Source of the DNA: Linum tenue
Lineage: Eukaryota > Streptophyta > Magnoliopsida > Malpighiales > Linaceae
Length of the DNA: 64,000 bases
Assembly (NCBI GenBank): GCA_946122785.1
Contig: CAMGYJ010000006.1
Location: 45,404,066-45,468,065, forward strand
Direction of reading: 5' to 3'
The translations under genes were made by a program, and so were the position numbers. The number at the start of each line of letters is the position of its first letter. The stretch's first letter is position 1. Under the pieces are notes generated by a model. The model had not been told where the DNA came from. It was given only the letters and a program-made list of their open reading frames with translations, and made no database searches. Shown piece after piece: positions 1 to 10,623 of the stretch.

Positions 1-1041
1 CTTCAGCTGCTCCAATTGGGCCATAGTAAAACCGGCGACAGGGCTCTGCTCGGACTCAACCTGAGTTGCCTTCGGTTCGCGATTTCCTTCCCGACCTGAA
101 CCATCAGGCTGCTTTGGATTGCGACGCTGTGAAGGCCGCTCGCCCTGCTGATCTCGCTGAGGGTAGCCAACGAGCTGGTAGCAGGATTCGCGAAGATGGC
201 CTGTGCGTCTGCAGTGGGTACAACGAATTTTTGGTCGCTGCTCCCCCGTACTTCGATCGCCACCTCGATCGCTCTTTTCAGTGTCTCCCTTGGCAATGAA
301 GGCAGCCGCTTCGGGCTGAACTTTGCGGTTCTGGGAGATATTCTTCTGTTGTTCCTCATTAAGCACCATGTGAAAGGCTTCAGCTAGCAATGGCGTAGGC
401 TTGGTCGCCAAGATTTGGGTGCGCACTGCTCCAAAAGACCCATCGAGACCCATAAGAAAGTCAAATAGTCTCGCGCTTTCTTGCTGCTCCCTCACCTGCC
501 GAGTGACGTCGCATGTGCAGTTGCCACAGGTACAACGCGGCAAGGGTGTTATGGCGGATGCTTCTTCCCAAAGGCTGCGGAGATGTGTATAAAAGTTCGA
601 TACAGTCTGTTTTTCTTGCTGCAACAAACTGATCATCCGGCGCAACTCATATGCTCGAGATGCACTGCCTTGGCCAAATCGCTGAAGAAGATCCGTCCAA
701 ATCTCACTTGCGTGCTCAGCAAATCGGATACTACTCCGAATTTCCTTATCCATGGAGGTTTTTAACCATCCTTTCACCATGGCGTCGCAGCGAATCCAAG
801 CGTTCCGCTCTAGAGGAGTATCGAGTTTGGGGAGAGTTCCATCAACAAACCCGTACTTATTTTTCGCGATGAGTGCGTCCTTCATGTCGAGAGCCCACTC
901 ACCATAGTTGGTTGACGTGAGGAAATCGCCAACCAGCATATTTCCCGGACCATCCGAGTTTGACAATTGATAAACCGAAGGGAGAGCCTCTTCGAGTTTG
1001 ACAGAGCCACCGCCGAGCTGAGGGTCTTGTTCCTTACTCAT
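1..1041 (-). CDS. Copia gag polyprotein, N-terminal part (partial)
   Basis: Reading the minus strand from the ATG at 1041 gives 347 codons with no stop up to the window edge. The start is MSKEQDPQLGGGS. The fold is the plant Copia gag type (UBN2/retrotran_gag): a 'NYGEWALDMKDAL' strand, 'GWLKTSMDKEIRSSI', 'IWTDLLQRFGQGS', 'VSNFYTHLRSLWEE' and 'LFDFLMGLDGSFGAVRTQIL'. A 'CTCGNC' cluster sits near residue 185. A CCHC zinc knuckle (C-x2-C-x4-H-x4-C, CTHCRRTGHLRESC) lies near residues 274-287, encoded at about 181-230. Gag forms the virus-like particle and the knuckle binds the element RNA. The ATG lies about 40 bases after the primer-binding site, as expected. An intact frame suggests a young element. 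Confidence 0.88.
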   Translation of the reverse strand, partial: MSKEQDPQLGGGSVKLEEALPSVYQLSNSDGPGNMLVGDFLTSTNYGEWALDMKDALIAKNKYGFVDGTLPKLDTPLERNAWIRCDAMVKGWLKTSMDKEIRSSIRFAEHASEIWTDLLQRFGQGSASRAYELRRMISLLQQEKQTVSNFYTHLRSLWEEASAITPLPRCTCGNCTCDVTRQVREQQESARLFDFLMGLDGSFGAVRTQILATKPTPLLAEAFHMVLNEEQQKNISQNRKVQPEAAAFIAKGDTEKSDRGGDRSTGEQRPKIRCTHCRRTGHLRESCYQLVGYPQRDQQGERPSQRRNPKQPDGSGREGNREPKATQVESEQSPVAGFTMAQLEQLK

Positions 1042-1082
1042 GATCGGACGTGGTGGACGAAAGAGAAAAACTGGAGCTTAGA

Positions 1083-1094
1083 GCTCTGATACCA
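1083..1094 (-). other. Primer-binding site for initiator Met-tRNA
   Basis: The minus strand reads TGGTATCAGAGC directly after the LTR end. This is the standard plant Copia primer-binding site, complementary to the 3' end of initiator tRNA-Met. The same motif occurs in the second Copia element at 35687. Confidence 0.9.
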
Positions 1095-1456
1095 TGTAAA
1101 ATTGAATCAAACAAGAGACGAGGATTTTACGTGGTTCTTCCTCGCGTTGTGTGAGGCTTACATCCACGGGAATAGTTTATTTTCTTATTGATTGATGATA
1201 CGGCTGCAACCAGCCTTACACATATTTATACAACCCTTTTCATCTAAGTTCTCTAGGGTTGGGAACAAAGTACGTCGAGTACAAGTAGGAAACGGACTCG
1301 ACGTGGGCAGCGAGTCTGCATGGGCCTCACTACTCGCATGGTTTGACGTCACGGACTCTGGAATATGCTCTCGGCCCATTAGTTCGTGAATGATTGTTTA
1401 GTAGGATAGGTCGAGACAAATTTGTTGAGCAGTGTAGACACCAAGTGTATTTTACA
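1095..1456 (-). repeat. 5' LTR of the left-edge Copia element
   Basis: A 362-bp LTR bounded by a perfect 8-bp inverted repeat: TGTAAAAT at 1095 and ATTTTACA ending at 1456. It lies immediately next to the primer-binding site. It would carry promoter and polyadenylation signals. The other LTR is outside the window. Confidence 0.85.
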
Positions 1457-1959
1457 AAATATTTAGAATATGAAAATACATCATGGACTTTTTTTAACTT
1501 GTACGAGTTGGGTATTTTCTTATTTAAGATTTAATTATTTAATTAATTTTTATTTTCCTTTATTGTTTAAAAGAGAACACCGCTATTTAAAATGTCTGTA
1601 TCCACCATACCTCATCTCATCTTCTATCTCATTTCATAAAGTCACAGATTCGCAGCTTCTCAACCAGAACCAATTCTGGGAACAATTTTAATGAAAAGCA
1701 ACCTTACCTACCCCTTTTTTGTTTTGTTACTAATCATTAAGCTCAATTTAATACGAACTGATCTATCTAGGTGCTATGTTTGATTAAGTGATACGTATAT
1801 CCTAAATAATTTAAGATATAAGGAAGTTACTGTTTCGTAAGAGTTTTGCTATTATGCACTACCATGTTTTTTTTATTATTATTATATGGTACACCCACGC
1901 GTCAGATGTGGCCACGTTTGCTCTCTGCCCTTCATCCGTTCTAGATCCCTTGCATACCA
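1457..1959. other. AT-rich stretch without a recognisable gene
   Basis: AT-rich DNA with only short random open frames. It holds the flank of the Copia element on the left and the target duplication of the next element on the right. I see no coding, RNA or repeat signal. Confidence 0.5.
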
Positions 1960-1969
1960 ATTAAATTTT

Positions 1970-3262
1970 GGGTTAATTGCATGATTGGTCACTGAGATTA
2001 TAAAAAACGTTCAAGTTTGGTCACTCGAAATATTTAAATCCAATGGTGGTACTTCAGTTTATTGAAACCGTTCACGTTTGGTCACTCTCCGTCCAACTCC
2101 GTTAAATTTTACTTATGTGGTAGTCAACTCTAAAAGTTGATCGTTAAATGTGTGACGTGGCAATTAAAAAATAATAAAATAAATAAATTTTAATTTCTTA
2201 AGTTTTCCTCATACTTTCCAACTATTAAAAGATAAAAATTTAATTTAATTTTTTATAATCTCACAAGCCTTAGTCGTCCGTCCGTACATTCCCCCCCACT
2301 GGTAACTCTCGATCTCTCTTCTCGTCACCGCATTCCCTAGCCGGTGAAGACTAAACAAGTCCCTCCGATACTGCTCTCTCTCTCCTCTCTGCTCGCAGTC
2401 GCCGTGCACTCTTTCTCCGGCAAGATCGCCGCCACTCTTCCAAATCTCTACCCATCGCCACTCACTCATTTGCTCGTGAGCTCACTCCGTCGCTCACGAG
2501 ATCGCCACCAACGTTTTCAAATCCCTAGAGGCCGCTCATTCCTTCGCCCGAGAAATCTCAGCGCCGCTCACTCATTTGCCCACGAGATAATAAAGGGTAC
2601 ACGTAATGGACGGCGGCAAATCGGCAATCAAGGTTGTATGTGTATCGTGACTGTCTCAATCGCGAGGGGAGCGGAACTCGGAAGTCGGATTCATCTTCCC
2701 TTTGGTGGCCTCTGACCCTGCGTGGAAGAAAGGGCGGAGAGGCCGAAGCTGTTAGAAGTCGATTGATGCAGCAGTGGCCTAGGCATTGTCGAGCGGGCTG
2801 CCGCAGAAGAAGCTGCGATAGGTGCAGACATCGCAGTCGACCCATGAGGCTTTGATGTTGAGTGGGTCTGAGGTTATTGTGGACTTGACTTTTTGGATTG
2901 CTGGGTATCAGCGAATGTGAGGAGGTTGGCTTTGAGGTAGTTGTCGGGGAAGGAGGTGGTGGTGAGGCTAGTGATGGAGAAGGTGAAATGATTTTTTCTT
3001 CTTTCTAATAGTTATAATTGAGGTGGAAAATAAAAAAAGTGATTTTATAAATTTTTATTATTTTTTAATTGCCACGTCACACATTTAACGGTCAACTATA
3101 AGAGTTGTCTGCCATGCAAGCAAAAGTTAACGGAGTTGGACGGAGAGTGACCAAACGTCAACGGTTTCAGTAAACTGAAGTGCCACCAATGGATTTAAAT
3201 ATTTCGAGTGAACAAACTTAAACATTTTTTATAATCTCAGTGACCAACCATACAATTAACTC
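1970..3262. mobile_element. Non-autonomous Mutator-like element (Pack-MULE) with long TIRs
   Basis: Both ends carry inverted copies of the same ~200-280 bp sequence (left 1970-2200, right about 3050-3262). Its outer part reads GGGTTAATTGCATG followed by TTGGTCACTGAGATT. The flanks form a 10-bp target duplication with one mismatch (attaaatttt at 1960-1969, attcaatttt at 3263-3272), typical of Mutator elements. No transposase is present. The interior is GC-richer than the flanks and holds a decayed host-gene fragment (2700-2910, minus). The same TIR family bounds the element at 33568-41387. Confidence 0.85.
2700..2910 (-). pseudogene. Captured fragment of a leucine-rich-repeat protein gene (N-terminal cap)
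   Basis: On the minus strand a frame reads YPAIQKVKSTITSDPLN, then SWVDCDVCTYRSFFCGSPLD, then a stop, 'ATAASIDF', another stop, and a shifted 'NSFGLSAL'. The pattern (AIQ.fK..ITsDPlnI..sW...dVC.Y.gfFC) matches the LRR N-terminal cap of plant extracellular LRR proteins of the extensin-like/At4g06744-like kind. This assignment comes from family knowledge, not a search. At least two stops and a frameshift make it non-functional. Its position between MULE TIRs indicates capture of an exon by the transposon. Confidence 0.6.
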
Positions 3263-3519
3263 ATTCAATTTTAGATACAAAAATGTTGCAAGCAATGTCG
3301 GAGGAAGTTGGATATTGGGACAGTAGTAATCTCTGAGAAGTAGAGGTGACAAGTGACAAGTGACAACTATCATTTGAATTTAAGAATTAATCCACTAATC
3401 TATATTATCCAATTTATAAATCCACCAATCCACTTAATCCATGAATCCATATATCCAATCCACCGATTTATGAATCCACAACTCATTTTTCCAGGTGACA
3501 ACTAAAGTGAGGAAAAGTC

Positions 3520-3734
3520 GTTGGTGTAGGTATGACAAGTTACTTCAACTTGAGTCTCGATTTATGTTGAGAAAAAATCAATAATTGTAAACATACCGAA
3601 AGGCATACCAGAAAAGTTATCAATAGGGTATTTTGTGCTAAAATCGTAGTTCAGCCGTGGTTACATCAGGCTTGGTATGTTGCTCTAACCCAAGCCTCGA
3701 TTTATGTTCAGAAAAACCGAAAAAGTCAACATTA
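3520..3734. repeat. Degenerate ~150-bp tandem satellite, left part
   Basis: Successive units share 'CTCGATTTATGTT.AGAAAAA', 'ATTTTGTGCTAAAATC', 'TAGTTCA.CCGTGGTTA' and 'CTAACCCAAGC'. The array continues at 9261 after the LINE insertion. Unit lengths vary because of indels. No coding capacity is seen. Confidence 0.65.
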
Positions 3735-3805
3735 AAGATCAAGTTAGATAACTGATTTTCTCTCTCTCTTCTCTCTACTGCTCTGAAATTTCTTTCTCCC
3801 TCACG

Positions 3806-4863
3806 ATGACTGTCGTCGCTAATGGGGCCTCACCGTGCGCCGTTGGCAGCGGCAGGCCCTGGGCATCACTTTTTCATGTTACGAAGGAGACCAGGCATGA
3901 CTACTTCGAGCCGGAGTTCATCAACGATTTCGAATCCCCAAATCAGTCATTGAGGAAGGGCAAAAGCGCTGGGAACACAGTCTCGTGGGTCAATTTCTGG
4001 CCAATCCACCGTCTATCTCGACTCTGAGGTTTTGGGCAAATTGGATCTGGGGCAAGGAAGGAGAGGTAAAAGTTTCCCTACTAGAGGATCGTCTTGTTCT
4101 TTTCCAGTTTCCTTTTGAATCTGTTTGTCGATGGGTTTTTGAGGGATGTCCTTGGCACTATAAGGACAAGATTATTTGTCTCAGACGTTGGGAACTTGGT
4201 ATTCAAGCGATTGAGATCGACAATTCAGATATTCCAACTTGGATAAAAATATTAGCTCTAACGGCGAAATTAGCTTCTAGAGAGGGGTTAGGGAGTATTG
4301 CCAATTCTCTGGGCAAACCGTTATGTATGGATCATTCCACATCTCGTAGAGAAAAATTTGGTACTGTTCGAATTTGTGTGGAGATTCAGGCAAAGAAGCC
4401 GCGTGTAGACAGGATCAATATAACTCCGGATAATATGAAGGAAATGTTTATTAGTGTGGAGTATTATGGCTTGCCAAGTTGTTGCGTTCAATGTGGGGTT
4501 TTCGGGCATGACTGTTCTCTACCTCCACCTAGGGTTAACACCAAGAGGGTCTGGAGGAAGAAGATACCGCATATTATCCCTATTGAGCCTGCTAACGGAA
4601 CTACATCTCATAATCAAGAGCCCGAGGTACTTCAAGATCTGAGAGCTGAATTGAAAGGGAAAGTTGTTGTTGTTGATATCTCTCCAGTCCTTGAGAGTCC
4701 GAAGGAAGTTGCTGGCTCACCCGCACCTATTACACCAAGTGCTCTACCTTCTCAAGAGGAGTTCAACAAAGTAATAAATGGTGTTAAGTCTCGATCAACA
4801 AAAAAGAGTTTGATTCCAATTTTACACTCCAATACTTTTGATGTTCTGTGTGGATCAACATAA
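3806..4863 (+). pseudogene. LINE ORF1 (DUF4283 and CCHC zinc finger), frameshifted
   Basis: The frame opens at the ATG at 3806 and breaks near 3984. It continues from there in another frame to the stop at 4861. The second segment has the DUF4283 pattern ('VSLLEDRLVLFQFPFES', 'VFEGCPWHYKDKIICLRRW') and then a zinc-finger-like 'CCVQCGVFGHDC' near residue 170 of that segment. A basic, proline-rich tail follows. In plant L1 elements ORF1 binds the element RNA. The single frameshift destroys the full product. Confidence 0.85.
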
Positions 4864-7846
4864 ATTCGTTTGCAAGCTCCTCCACCAAAGAAAACAGGCA
4901 GGGGGGTTTAAGAAGTATAGGGGAAGCCACAAAGGTGGCTGCTCTTCGCAAATGACAGTCCTCATTTGGAATACAAGGGGCTTCAACACCCCCACGAAGC
5001 ATAATGCTATGCTTCAATATACAAGTACCGATCAGGTTTCTTTACTTGCATTATTGGAAACAAGAGTAAAAGATCCCAAGAAGGTGAATGATATAAGACG
5101 GAAGTTCCCTGATCTACAATTTACAGACAACTATTCTAAGCATCCGCTAGGGAGAATTTGGATTGGCTGGAATGATGATATTACTTTAAAAGTATTAGCA
5201 GAAGAGGCACATACTGTAGTTCCAACTAAGCAGGGTGAGAAGTTCTTTTTCACGGCAGTTTATGGATCTAATGATGAAAAGGAGAGGCTCATGACTTAAA
5301 AAGAACTGAGCAAATGGAAGATTCAGGGTGCTCCTTGGCTCATAGGAGGGGATTTCAACGCAATATTGACTCCATCAGAATCTTCAAATGAGTTACCAAT
5401 CAATAATAGCATGACTGACTTTCGAGGATGGATAGATAGAATGTAGATTGTTGATCATAAGCGCATGGCCCTGCCTTTACATGGGCTAATCAACAACAGA
5501 CCAATCCCATTGCTAAAAAATTGGTCAGGATACTAGTGAATGTTGAATGGTTTGATGCCTTTCCAAAATGTGTTGCAGAATTCTTGGCGCCAGACTTTTC
5601 AGATTATTTTGGAATGCTGATTGTACCTAGAGTCCCTGCAAAGAAATTTCCCAAACCGTTTTCGTATTTTGCCATGTGGGAAGAACATGAATCTTATCAT
5701 AGCATCCGTATGGAGACATGGAATCAAAGGGTGTTTGGAAGGGGATTCTTTGCTGTTAAAAAGAAGTTGTATTTGCTCAAGACAAAACTGCGTAAACTAA
5801 ATAAAAACTCCTTCTCAGATATCTCAACAAGAGTTAAACATAAAAGTGAAGAGGTTCGTTCTTTACAACTTCAGGCTTTGCAGAGTCCTTCAACTTTGTT
5901 CTCGGAAATGAATGAGACCATTAAGGCTTATGCATTACTGGTCAAAGCGGAGGAAGCATTCTAAAGGCAAAAATCAAGAATTAGATGGCTTACTTTGGGG
6001 GATCAGAACTCAGGATTCTTTCACAAGTCTGCCACCATCCGAGCTGCTCGCAAGAAGATAAGGAAAATCATTACTAGTGAAGGAAAGGAAATAACTAATA
6101 CTTAGGAAATTGCAGATGAAGCAGTTAATTTTTATAAAGATCTGTTTGGCACAGTCAACAACGAGGTTAAAGTGGACAGGGATATCATTAAAGGTTGCTT
6201 ACACAACACCCTTAGTCAGGAGCATCAAGATTCACTTTCTATTCCAGTCACAAAGCAAGAGATAAAAGATGCCTTATTTGCCATGGATGGTTCTAAAGCT
6301 CCAGGGCCAGATGGCTGGACAGTGAGATTTTTTCAGAAAAACTAGGGTGTGGTGAGTTCTGATATTATTGATGGAGTTCAACATTTCTTTCAATACAAGA
6401 CCCTTCCTCGAGGTATGAATTCAGCATCTCTTACATTAATTCCATAGACTCCCAATGTTGATAGTCTTAGTGCTTACAAACCTATTGTCTACATCAATAT
6501 TCTATACAAAATTATTGCCAAGGTACTTGCCAATATGATTAGATCTGTTCTCCCTTCATTAATCAGTAGAAATCAATCTGTCTTTATCCATGGGAGAAGC
6601 ATTTTGGAAAACATACTTATGGCACAAGAAGTGGTTCAGAATTATAATAGAACGCAACTTTCTTCTAGATGTGCAATACAGATTGACTTAAAAAAAGCTT
6701 TTGATTTAGTTAACTGGGAGTATCTTACATGTGTTACGATTTAGATGGGTTTCCCTAAGCTTTTTCTTGACTGGATTCTTGTCTGTCTTAACTCTGCATT
6801 CTTCAGTATTTTGCTCCATGGTAGTTTGTTTGGTTTCTTTCAAGCTTCAAAGGGGGTCAGGCAGGGGATCCTCTCCCCCCTACCTTTTCACCATAGCTAT
6901 GGAACCATTAATAGGGCTTTTAAATCAAGCAGCAGCTTCAAATATGATCCCTTTCCATCCTCAATGCAAATGAGTTGATCTCACCCAGCTCTGTTTTGTC
7001 GACAACCTTCTAATCTTTACTGAAGGCTCCTTTAGGGCTTTGTCTGGGGTCAGGAATGTCTTAAATATATTCTATCAACTCTCAGGATTGCAATGTAAAC
7101 CTTAGAAATGTGAGGTATTCTTTGGTGGTTAGGCTTATTAGTTCAAGCTTATTGCACTGCAATCATCAGGGTTTAGAGAAGGTCATTTTCCAGTCAGATA
7201 TCTGGGTCTTCCTCTGACTTTAGGTAAACTTTCTATCCATAAATGCTCTATGCTTATTGACAAGTTGACTAGGAGAATTTGTAGATGGAGGGCTAGCACT
7301 CTATCATATGGAGGGAAGTTACAACTCATTGAATCGGTTCTATACTCTCTAATTAATTACTGGATGGCAGTATTTGTTATTCCTAAAAAAGTTATCAAGG
7401 CTATCCAGAAAGCATGTTCCAATTTTCTTTGGCATGGTGACAAATCAGGAAGGGCAATAGTCTGGGAACATATTGCACTGCCAAAAAATGAAGGTGGTCT
7501 AGGTCTGAAGGATCTTATCTCTTGGAATGTAGCTTGCATAGCCAGACTCATCTAGCTTCTTCTTATGGGTTGCATGGGTCTACCGTTATCGATTGAGGGG
7601 GATTTCCTTATGGGAGGTGAAACTCACAGCTACAGGCTCATGGATCTAGAAACAATTACTTAAAGTCAGACCTTGGTTATAATTCAGAATGGGTTTGGAT
7701 AGTGATGGTGTGGTTACTTGGCTTAGGAACAAGATCACTATTTCGGTCGGTTATCAGAGGCTGGACGGAATGGTTTTTTTATCTTAAAAGTGATTCAGTT
7801 AACCGATAACCGAGAAATCAAAGGCTATTTTAGTCGGTTTTTGGTA

Positions 7847-7928
7847 GGGGTGGTGGTTATTTCGGTTAACCGATAATCGGCTGATCGGTTACCGGTTATA
7901 ATCGAAATAACCGAACTGTAACCCCTAA
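7847..7928. mobile_element. Short hAT-like MITE remnant inside the LINE
   Basis: The segment starts TAGGGGTGGTGGTTATTTCG and ends CGAACTGTAACCCCTA, so the ends are inverted. The middle is made of alternating CGGTTAACCG-type blocks. It interrupts the LINE coding sequence. A clean 8-bp target duplication is not visible, so boundaries are approximate, and related CGGTTA blocks extend leftward to about 7740. Confidence 0.45.
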
Positions 7929-8164
7929 GAAAGCCTATTGTTAACTGGTGGAAAATTATATGGGGTAAGTTCACTCTGCCCAGATGCAGAATTCTGGCAT
8001 GGCTTATCATAATCAACTGAATCTCAACGAGGCACAAGCTCAAGACATGGGGAGTAATAACTGATGATCTCTGTGTTCTTTGTTCAGCAGTTAGTGAATC
8101 TCGACAGCATTTGTTCTGTGAGTGTTCTTTCACTTCTGCATTTATTTCTAATGTTCTCATAACC

Positions 8165-8833
8165 TTGTTGTAAAAACCGGATCGGACCGTTGAACCGGAC
8201 CGGGAGAACCGCCAACCGATGACAGTAGCGGTCCGGTCTCTATAATAAAGCGGCCATTGATGGGCCGAACGTTTTTTACCGATCTCCCAAGGAAACCGCA
8301 AAGCCGGAACGGCCTGATTTGTCCAGCGGTGTGCTTTTGATGACATTAAAATGTGAAGAAGAAGAAAAAAAAGAATAAAGGGAATCGTATTACTTCATCT
8401 ATGCTTTGGTCTTTGTTTCCTTTCTATTGTGTTACAATTATATGTATTGTTCTTGTTGTTTTTCTTTTATTCTTTAAAACATGGCCATGCGAGTGATATG
8501 ATTAATTCAAAGACAAATTTATATAATAATTCCTTTCAAAACCATAAGAACAGGATTAGGATGACTTTATTTTGATATAATTTTCTTTGGATTGTTTGTG
8601 AGACAGTTTTATTATTTGTCAGAATTTTTGGTGATGGATAGTAAGGATTTTGATTGTTTATGGTTGATGGAATTTCAGTTTTGAATTAGTCTCTATTCCA
8701 TGTCTTTTTTATTTTATAAGTGTGAGCGAGCGGTTCTATAAACGGTTCACTAACGATTTTATAACAGTTAACCACTAAACCACGAACCACTACCTTTTCC
8801 GGTTCAGCTTCCAGTACGGTTCTGAAAACATTG
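8165..8833. mobile_element. Non-autonomous DNA transposon inside LINE ORF2
   Basis: A 669-bp insert starts TTGTTGTAAAAACCGG and ends with the inverted, diverged CGGTTCTGAAAACATTG. It is flanked by a perfect 10-bp duplication, TCTCATAACC (8155-8164 and 8834-8843). Removing it rejoins the zinc-finger part of LINE ORF2. There is no coding capacity. Duplication length favours a Mutator-like origin, but the TIR resembles some hAT MITEs. Confidence 0.75.
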
Positions 8834-9260
8834 TCTCATAACCAATATTCCACTGCCTGATAAGTGGGAGGAAATGATGTTGCTGATGAGTCAAAAAGCT
8901 CGACGAAATGACAGTAGAAGCTGGCTTGATTGTTTCATCTGGTGCTGGTCTTTATCATTCATTTGGAGGGAACGTTGTAGGAGAGTATTCGGAGAAATTC
9001 CTAGGCAACCAGAGCTCTTAGCTTCCATGTTGCGAGAAGAAGTACTCTTATTCAGTAGAGGCAACATTGAATTTCTATCAATGCTCCAGGAAGTGCCTGA
9101 TTTACATAGGATCATTCATCCAGAGTAGATAGTTTCTTTTCCTATCTTCTGGTTCTCTCTTTTGGGAGTATACACATTGGCAGGTTGCTGGCCTGTATTT
9201 TTTCGACTCGTGCAACTTGCAACGAGAGTGCTTCAATGAAAATCTACTAATTACCGGGGA

Positions 9261-9735
9261 AAAAAGTCAACATTAGAGTATTTTGTGCTAAAATTATAGT
9301 TTAACCGTGTTAAAACTAGATTTGACACATAGGTCCAACCCGAGCAGCGACGTATGTTCAGAAAAATTAAAAAATTGTAAAATCATACCTAATGTCGCAT
9401 TGAAAAATTTATCATTAGTGCATTTTGTGCTAAAATCATAGTTCAATTGTGGTTAAAGCATTTCATACATCTAAAATCACCTACCGATTTAGATTCTGCT
9501 ACGAGTTTTTCTATTAGACATCTAGTACAGTACAATCGTAGTTCAATCGTGGCTACATTAGGGTTGACACATTGCTACTATCTGAGCCTCGATGTATCTT
9601 CAGAAAAAACTAAGAATTGTAAAATCATAGCAAAGATCGTACTGAAAAGTTAGTGTTAGAGCATTTGGTACTAAAATCATAGTTTAACCATAGTCAAATA
9701 ATTTCATTCAACTAAATACACCTGCCAATTTAGAT
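9261..9735. repeat. Degenerate ~150-bp tandem satellite, right part
   Basis: Continues the array at 3520-3734. It repeats 'CATTTTGTGCTAAAATCATAG', 'GTATGTTCAGAAAAA', 'AATTGTAAAATCATA' and 'GAGCCTCGATGTAT' with indels, giving at least three further units. The two halves were contiguous before the LINE inserted. Confidence 0.65.
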
Positions 9736-9826
9736 TTTGTTAGGACTTTGCCTATTGGAATGCTTCCAAACGTGGTTGCAAATCAAATACGAGTTAGCAA
9801 ATAATACAACTAATTCTATGAAAAGC

Positions 9827-10208
9827 AAGGTTGTCAAACGGTTTATGCCAATGTGCTGGTTTAGCAAGGGGAATGGTTCGACCGGTGGTACACATCGGTT
9901 TGTGCCGGTTCATGCCGGTTAATATTACAAATAATTTACAAATACTCATATTTAAACACGACATTTAACGTCAATACCTAAACATTTGTACTTGAATCCA
10001 ACAAATAACATCAACATTTAACTTTTAAACTCATAAAATAAATAATAAATTAATTTTTATCAGTTAAATTCACTAAGATAATATTATTTTACTTAGGGAT
10101 TCGTTTATCGATAATGCCGGTTATACAGGTGGTATCACGCCAGTTTTATGACCGATACCGATTCAACCAGGTTCAACCAGTATCACACTGGCCGGCATGA
10201 CAACCATG
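9827..10208. mobile_element. MITE (GGTTGTCA-type ends)
   Basis: A 382-bp element with ends AAGGTTGTCAAACGG and CCGGCATGACAACCATG. It is flanked by a perfect 9-bp duplication, ATGAAAAGC (9818-9826 and 10209-10217). GC-rich CCGGTT blocks near both ends enclose an AT-rich core. No coding sequence. Confidence 0.78.
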
Positions 10209-10217
10209 ATGAAAAGC

Positions 10218-10623
10218 TAAAGCAAAGCGCGGCACAATATATACCTAGTGGTAATGAAACACAAACAAAAGTGGTTTTCCTTTGTTGTGGATGGCAACTC
10301 ACTTGGAAAATCTTTTCTTACTCCTCTTCAATGTTAATAAAATTTGTATAAAACCAAGTTTTGAACAATATTTTCATGAACTCGCTCACGTGATTATATC
10401 AATGAATAAGCTTGTTATGGTTATTGACACATGGGACAAGAGGGTAGAAAAAGTGTCTCGAGCCACCCGTAGGCCGTAGCCAGCTAGTTAACTTGCCTCT
10501 CTCTCTTTATATATGTCTCATTTGCACGGGCTACTTATTCTGGCTACAGCTTTTATTTTTATCTTATGAATGAATAGCAATTTATATTCATAGCTTTAAT
10601 TGTGTGTCAGTCAGATAGATCAG
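10218..10623. other. Intergenic stretch, no gene seen
   Basis: Mixed sequence between two DNA transposons. Only short random open frames and a small CT/TA-rich tract near 10495-10515. Nothing recognisable. Confidence 0.5.

Larger units (their letters stand above)
1..1456 (-). mobile_element. Ty1/Copia LTR retrotransposon, 5' part (runs off the window)
   Basis: On the minus strand the order is 5' LTR (1456 to 1095), a Met-tRNA primer-binding site (1094-1083), then an open gag reading frame entering at 1041 and still open at base 1. The rest of the element (protease, integrase, RT, RNase H, 3' LTR) lies outside the window. The bases just beyond the LTR (1457-1461, aaata) would be one half of the target duplication and cannot be checked here. 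No lesion is visible in the part shown. Confidence 0.9.
4953..9127 (+). pseudogene. LINE ORF2 endonuclease/reverse transcriptase, multiply broken
   Basis: Starts MTVLIWNTRGFNTPTKH, the usual start of the apurinic-type endonuclease. It continues through 'LLALLETRVKD', 'WLIGGDFNAIL' and, after stops, the RT core: 'KAPGPDGWTVRFF', 'LIPxTPN..', 'FIHGRSILENILMAQEV', 'IQIDLKKAFDLVNW' and 'KGVRQGdPLPPYLF'. The catalytic F/YADD box reads FVDN (about 6993), so the second Asp is lost. The 'SGLQCKP' and 'YLGLPLTLGK' regions follow, then the C-terminal zinc-finger domain. The last of these is split by the insertion at 8165-8833 before ending at the stop at 9126-9128. At least ten stops or frameshifts are visible. 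Confidence 0.9.
3735..9260 (+). mobile_element. L1-type LINE, full-length but inactive
   Basis: The element lies between two perfect 15-bp target duplications, AAAAAGTCAACATTA (3720-3734 and 9261-9275), as made by target-primed reverse transcription. It has a short 5' UTR, ORF1 (nucleic-acid-binding), ORF2 (endonuclease, reverse transcriptase, zinc-finger tail) and a 3' UTR ending '..CAATGAAAATCTACTAATT' before the A-run. Many stops and frameshifts show it is dead. Two DNA-transposon insertions lie inside (about 7847-7928 and 8165-8833). It inserted into a satellite array. Confidence 0.93.
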
